From: Flavipsychrobacter sp. | GTDB taxonomy: Bacteria; Bacteroidota; Bacteroidia; Chitinophagales; Chitinophagaceae | Direction: 5' to 3' | Assembly (NCBI GenBank): GCA_031292525.1 | Contig: JARLGY010000050.1 | Location: 186,001 to 250,000 of the forward strand | DNA length: 64,000 bases | Shown here: in pieces, positions 62,840 through 64,000 of the stretch | Layout of the letters: each line of letters opens with the position of its first letter | Numbering within the stretch: position 1 is the first letter of the stretch | Made by a program: the position numbers and the translations under genes | The notes under the pieces: model-generated | Seen by the model: the letters and a program-made list of their open reading frames with translations, nothing else | What the model was told of the DNA's origin: nothing | Database searches by the model: none

Positions 62840-63760
62840 TTAGTTAAAAGACCGTCTAAATTCCAAGGGTGATAAGTTGGTCTTTGTTTTAAATAAAGTG
62901 CTAAAGGATTGAGGATGTTCAAAGCCCAGTTGGTAAGCAACTTCGCTGATGGATAATTTGGTGGTGGATAACTTTTCTTTCGCTTTGTCTATGAGCTTCA
63001 GGTGGATGTGCTGCTGAGCATTTAACCCGGTCAGAGAACGGAGCATATCGCTTAAATAGTGCGGCGAAAGATGCAATTGGTCTGCCAGGTATTGTACTGT
63101 CGGAATACCCTTATTAAAGGCTGCATTATCCTTAAAATACTCATCCAATATTTCCTCCAGTTTTTGCAGCAGATCATGATTAACTGCTTTGCGGGTGATG
63201 AACTGGCGTTTATAAAAGCGGTCGGCATATGTGAGCAATAGCTCGATCTGGGAAATGATTACGTCTTGGCTAAGCGCATCTATACGGCTGTTCAATTCTG
63301 TATCAATAAATTTGGCAATTACCAGGATAGTTTCTTTTTCCTGATCGGATAGGTGGAGAACTTCCGTGGCAGAGTAGGAAAAGAAATTATATTGCCTGAT
63401 TTTTTTAGCCAAAGAATAGTTCAGCAACAAATCGGGATGGATGAATAAGGTGAAGCCGCTAAAGTCCAGGTATTGTTCACTAGTTCCGGTAAGCTGATTC
63501 GGTGCAAGGAAAAACAGGCCGCCCTCATCAAAATCGTAATCATGTTGCCCGTACCTGAATTTCCCTTTCAGATTAGGTTTATACGAGATCTTGTAAAAAG
63601 ACATCATAAATTGCTTGCAGGCCATATCCGGCACCCTGATTTTTCCATCTGTGTTATACACAAGACTAATCAACGGGTGCATGGGCTTTGGCAATCCCAG
63701 CACCCGGTGAAATTCAGAAATAGATTCAAATTTGTAGAGCGCGCCTGATTCCTTTTTCAT
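62840..63760 (-). CDS. AraC family regulator (paralogue group)
   Basis: A 306-residue AraC protein, very similar to that at 53485: FESISEFHRVLGLPKPMHPL at the start, VQYLADQLHLSPHYLSDMLR and ISEVAYQLGFEHPQSFSTLF in the DNA-binding domain. It lies 28 bases downstream of an SDR gene on the same strand, so it probably forms an oxidoreductase-regulator pair. Confidence 0.9.
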   Translation of the reverse strand: MKKESGALYKFESISEFHRVLGLPKPMHPLISLVYNTDGKIRVPDMACKQFMMSFYKISYKPNLKGKFRYGQHDYDFDEGGLFFLAPNQLTGTSEQYLDFSGFTLFIHPDLLLNYSLAKKIRQYNFFSYSATEVLHLSDQEKETILVIAKFIDTELNSRIDALSQDVIISQIELLLTYADRFYKRQFITRKAVNHDLLQKLEEILDEYFKDNAAFNKGIPTVQYLADQLHLSPHYLSDMLRSLTGLNAQQHIHLKLIDKAKEKLSTTKLSISEVAYQLGFEHPQSFSTLFKTKTNLSPLEFRRSFN

Positions 63761-63788
63761 TTACTTATAGCTAAGATAAACATTTATA

Positions 63789-64000
63789 TTACCACGGTAT
63801 AGCTGTATTCTCCCAACGGGTAAAAGTGCCGCTCTGGCCGTCTGGACCAAGCAGTGCAACGCGCACCACTTCGCGGGAGCCATCTTCAACAGATTGTGTA
63901 CCCTCATAACCATTAAGGTTTGTGCTGGTAAACTCAGGAGAAACCAAATTAACCTTGATGTCGGTACCTTCCAATTCAACCATGATAGCCAGCGTGATGG
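63789..64000 (-). CDS. SDR family oxidoreductase, N-terminus beyond the window edge
   Basis: Only the last about 70 residues are seen: ITLAIMVELEGTDIKVNLVS, SPEFTSTNLNGYEGTQSVED, and the end LLGPDGQSGTFTRWENTAIPW (given in part: LLGPDGQSGTF). These match the C-terminal part of carbonyl-reductase-like SDRs. The catalytic and cofactor parts lie outside. An AraC paralogue follows 28 bases downstream. Confidence 0.8.
   Translation of the reverse strand, partial: ITLAIMVELEGTDIKVNLVSPEFTSTNLNGYEGTQSVEDGSREVVRVALLGPDGQSGTFTRWENTAIPW

Overview
The window looks like chromosomal DNA of a Bacteroidota bacterium, probably a Chitinophaga-type member. Supporting signs are a gliding-motility/type IX secretion C-terminal domain on a PKD protein, repeated promoter boxes of the form TAnnTTTG with TTG about 19-20 bases upstream, weak Shine-Dalgarno sequences, an ISAon1-type transposase remnant, and LytTR/LytS and AraC regulators typical of that phylum. 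The genus assignment is inference.

Region 1 (1-16830) is mixed housekeeping and accessory DNA: a cut-off lipoprotein, a TetR/SDR pair with matching palindromic operators, etfBA, an FMN reductase with a metallophosphoesterase, an AraC/aldehyde dehydrogenase/DUF779 module, a LytS/LytTR two-component pair, DoxX, the malic enzyme-phosphotransacetylase fusion, and a periplasmic thioredoxin-like protein.

Region 2 (about 17500-33195) is a complete sulfate-to-cysteine locus and the most interesting part. A consensus promoter leads into a SAM-I (S-box) riboswitch with its own intrinsic terminator. This is followed by a 35-codon peptide ending in a cysteine run, then a porin and a Pst-architecture ABC importer (binding lipoprotein, two permeases, ATPase). 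A second consensus promoter starts a second transcript with another 35-codon poly-cysteine peptide, followed by cysH, cysD, cysN, cysE, cysK, uroporphyrinogen methyltransferase, cysJ, cysI and a siroheme synthase. A tRNA-Cys(GCA) gene begins 7 bases after the last stop codon. I read this as a sulfur regulon in which SAM is sensed by RNA and charged tRNA-Cys by translation of poly-Cys leaders. The importer is a candidate sulfate transporter of an unrecognised subtype.

Region 3 (33494-41004) is a trp operon: a Trp-rich leader peptide (WW..W) with a strong attenuator, then trpE-G-D-C-F-B-A with short or overlapping junctions, ending in a type I-beta DAHP synthase. Right after it lie a fragment of a NACHT-type NTPase and a decayed ISAon1-type transposase.

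Region 4 (41800-50500) holds tRNA-Asn, a glycosyltransferase fused to a sugar-transferase-like half, an SRPBCC protein, rlmN, and a translationally coupled VWA/PP2C/kinase triad of the TerY-P type with a nearly leaderless promoter. A SnoaL/NTF2-like gene broken by one in-frame stop follows.

Region 5 (50500-64000) is accessory DNA rich in small oxidoreductases (three SDRs, NmrA-like, AzoR, RibD-like), each near an AraC or HxlR regulator, with one large T9SS-type PKD protein and tRNA-Met 3'-end fragments that may mark an old integration site.
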